Assembly (NCBI RefSeq): GCF_016735595.1
Contig: NZ_JAERRB010000002.1
Location: 1 to 64,000 of the forward strand
Reading direction: 5' to 3'
DNA length: 64,000 nucleotides
From: Chryseolinea lacunae
GTDB lineage: Bacteria; Bacteroidota; Bacteroidia; Cytophagales; Cyclobacteriaceae
The translations under genes were made by a program, and so were the position numbers. This document shows positions 62,599-64,000 of the stretch, one piece after another. Within the stretch, counting starts at the first letter, position 1, and every line of letters begins with the position of its first letter. A model generated the notes under the pieces. That model worked only from the letters and a program-made list of their open reading frames with translations, was not told the origin of the DNA and made no database searches.

Positions 62599-62991
62599 TT
62601 ATGAATTAGGGTGGATATTGATTTCCGCAATGCACTCAATTTCAACCAGTGCATCGTGTGGCAGGCCGAGCACGGCCACCGTGGTGCGCGCGGGTCGGTG
62701 TGAACCAAAACAAGTTTCGTATACGGCGTTCATGCGCGCGAAGTTTTTCATGTCTGTAAGGTATACGTTGGTTTTCACCACGTCGGGCAAGGTGATGCCG
62801 GCTTCCTGCAAAACGGCTTCGAGGTTAAGTAACGCCGTGCGGGTTTGATCTTCAATGTTCAGAGATTCTATTTTCATGGTGGCGGCATCGAGCGGTGTTT
62901 GTCCCGAACAATACACCCGCTGGCCCGTGACGATGGCGTGCGCATAGGGACCGATGGCCCGTGGCGCTTGTGAGGAAAAGATTGGCTTCAT
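62599..62991 (-). CDS. RidA-family enamine/imine deaminase
   Basis: 130 residues from the Met at 62991; the longer frame adds a 18-residue lead without family features. RidA signatures are VYCSGQTPLDA, a NVYLTDMKNFARMNAVY stretch and RTTVAVLGLPHDALVEIE with the catalytic-pocket Arg and Glu. It hydrolyses 2-aminoacrylate-type enamines and imines. It is the first gene of the operon with the class V aminotransferase, divergent from the AsnC-type regulator (63112). Confidence 0.93.
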   Translation of the reverse strand: MKPIFSSQAPRAIGPYAHAIVTGQRVYCSGQTPLDAATMKIESLNIEDQTRTALLNLEAVLQEAGITLPDVVKTNVYLTDMKNFARMNAVYETCFGSHRPARTTVAVLGLPHDALVEIECIAEINIHPNS

Positions 62992-63111
62992 ACGTTGTTT
63001 GTGATGTTTGAATGACGACACAAAGTTGACAACGCACGCGCGCATAAATTCTGCAAAGGGAATGGAATGGCAGGTTTTTCAGGTAATTTTGGTATTCAAA
63101 ACGCACAAAAC

Positions 63112-63573
63112 ATGCAAGCCCTGGACGAGTTCGATAAAAAGCTGCTCCGCCTTCTGCAACACAACAATCGCTCGACCGCCGAAGAACTCGGCGCCGCGGT
63201 GGGGCTCAGCCCTTCGGCCGTGCAACGCCGCCTCAAAAAACTTCGCGACGACAAGGTGATCGAAGCCGACGTCTCCATCATCTCACCAAACGTGCTGGGC
63301 TTTGGCATCACTTGTGTGGTCGACATTGTGCTGCAGGATGGCAACTCGCGTGCCCTTGAAAAATTTAAAACCACCATGCGCAAATGTCCCGAAGTGATGC
63401 TCTGCTATTTTGTGACGGGCACCTACGATTTTGTGATCATCGTCAACACCCGCGACATGCAACACTATGAAGCCTTCAGCAAAAAATGGCTGATGGACAA
63501 CAACAACGTGAAGCATTTCTATACACACGTGGTGATGGATCGGGTGAAGACCGGATTTAGCGTGGAGGTGTAA
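63112..63573 (+). CDS. Lrp/AsnC-family transcriptional regulator
   Basis: 153 residues from the Met at 63112. An in-frame Met at 63067 would add 15 residues, but TAATTTTG at 63084-63091 looks like a -7 box placed so that transcription starts near 63098, favouring the shorter form. The HTH (about 5-60) is LDEFDKKLLRLLQ followed by LGAAVGLSPSAVQRRL. The RAM-type ligand domain follows, with VLGFGITCVVDIVL and CYFVTGTYDFVIIV. It is divergent from the RidA/aminotransferase operon and probably controls it in response to an amino acid. Confidence 0.9.
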   Translation: MQALDEFDKKLLRLLQHNNRSTAEELGAAVGLSPSAVQRRLKKLRDDKVIEADVSIISPNVLGFGITCVVDIVLQDGNSRALEKFKTTMRKCPEVMLCYFVTGTYDFVIIVNTRDMQHYEAFSKKWLMDNNNVKHFYTHVVMDRVKTGFSVEV

Positions 63574-63596
63574 CTACCACGCCCCTAAAATTCGGT

Positions 63597-64000
63597 TCAG
63601 GCAATGAATGCGCTCTTCTCTTTCGTGTAGGTCAACGTGAGCATGTGCATGGCGCGCGTGCAGGCGATGTAGAGCATGCGCTTGTCCATTTCCGTTTTGT
63701 AATTCCGGATGGAGGCAAATGGTACAATCACTTCATCAAACTCCAATCCCTTGGCCAGGTGTGCCGTGGTCACCACCACGCCTTCTTTAAACGACGTGCT
63801 GTCGGCGCTGAGCAGGTGAATGCCGTGAGCTTTAATTTCAGCATAGACAAACTCGGCCTGCTCGCGTGTTTTGCAAATGATGCCCAGCGATTGGTGTCCG
63901 GAGTTCTGAAAATTGATCACCAGGTTTTTGAGCGCCTCTGTTTCGGCGGCGTTGCTTTCGAAGCCGGTCACCACGGGCGCGGCACCGTGCCGTTCCATGG
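63597..64000 (-). CDS. UvrD/HelD-like helicase, C-terminal part (cut by window edge)
   Basis: 134 residues of the C-terminal part; the frame runs on past the window end. It has the SF1 motifs V and VI: TTAHLAKGLEFDEVIV and MLYIACTRAMHMLTL, as in HelD/UvrD-type proteins, and an upstream segment GIICKTREQAEF. HelD-like proteins release stalled RNA polymerase, UvrD repairs DNA; the missing part decides. It converges with the AsnC gene (23 nt). Confidence 0.85.
   Translation of the reverse strand, partial: MERHGAAPVVTGFESNAAETEALKNLVINFQNSGHQSLGIICKTREQAEFVYAEIKAHGIHLLSADSTSFKEGVVVTTAHLAKGLEFDEVIVPFASIRNYKTEMDKRMLYIACTRAMHMLTLTYTKEKSAFIA

Noticed and set aside
1-64000. CRISPR array, intact tRNA or rRNA, integrase or phage structural genes
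   Set aside because: No regular direct repeats with spacers, no RNA-gene cores and no such protein motifs were seen in reading the window.

Overview
The window reads as chromosome of a Bacteroidota bacterium, most likely a soil or freshwater Cytophagales (Chryseolinea/Ohtaekwangia-like). This is an inference from several marks: a SusC/SusD pair with its lipoprotein satellites, a type IX secretion (T9SS) C-terminal sorting domain, CarboxypepD_reg-like domains on TonB receptors, CHASE2/CHASE3 signalling proteins, CRTAC1-type FG-GAP proteins, CcsA/CcmD, and promoter boxes of the Bacteroidota TTTG/TAnnTTTG type. No rRNA, intact tRNA, CRISPR array or prophage was seen.

Layout. Positions 1-9100 are AT-richer and gene-poor. 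They hold palindromic repeats, a two-gene secreted-protein operon with a T9SS cargo (679-3697, minus), a decayed IS3-family transposase (4194-4941), and a lone 994-residue protein joining a WYL-like N-terminus, an SF1 Upf1/Dna2-like helicase and a PD-(D/E)XK-like nuclease (5200-8184). The last is the best candidate for an undescribed defence gene. Next comes an orphan membrane-anchored protein with a good promoter (8470-9048).

9432-16927 is a nutrient-uptake operon (SusC, SusD, a zinc metallohydrolase lipoprotein, a DUF4302 lipoprotein), closed by a terminator. 17401-23517 holds an orphan lipoprotein and then a DUF4331 pair, a TPR lipoprotein and a TonB receptor, which look like one surface-uptake or redox-related locus with an internal terminator. 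An ABC-F protein follows (23697-25289). 25392-30561 is a minus-strand group of poorly known envelope proteins: a possible PD-(D/E)XK protein, small membrane proteins, a TonB-C-domain protein and a CHASE2 protein without an output domain.

30749-48058 is mostly housekeeping and metabolism: a cytochrome b plus molybdopterin oxidoreductase pair, an ABC exporter, an AraC regulator, a PEP mutase/isocitrate lyase-like enzyme, an acyltransferase, an FG-GAP/ASPIC protein, CcsA/CcmD, an FtsX-type permease, a GDPD and a nitrilase-family amidase.

48453-53919 is a tight three-gene signalling operon: a CHASE3-GAF-histidine kinase with three receivers, CheR, and a receiver-histidine kinase. There is no CheB or chemoreceptor beside it. 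Two tandemly duplicated TPR proteins follow (53948-57849), then a YdeI-like protein and a TonB-plug/macroglobulin-like protein with no barrel (58475-61258). The right end carries a class V aminotransferase/RidA operon divergent from an AsnC-type regulator, and the C-terminal end of a UvrD/HelD-like helicase cut by the window edge.
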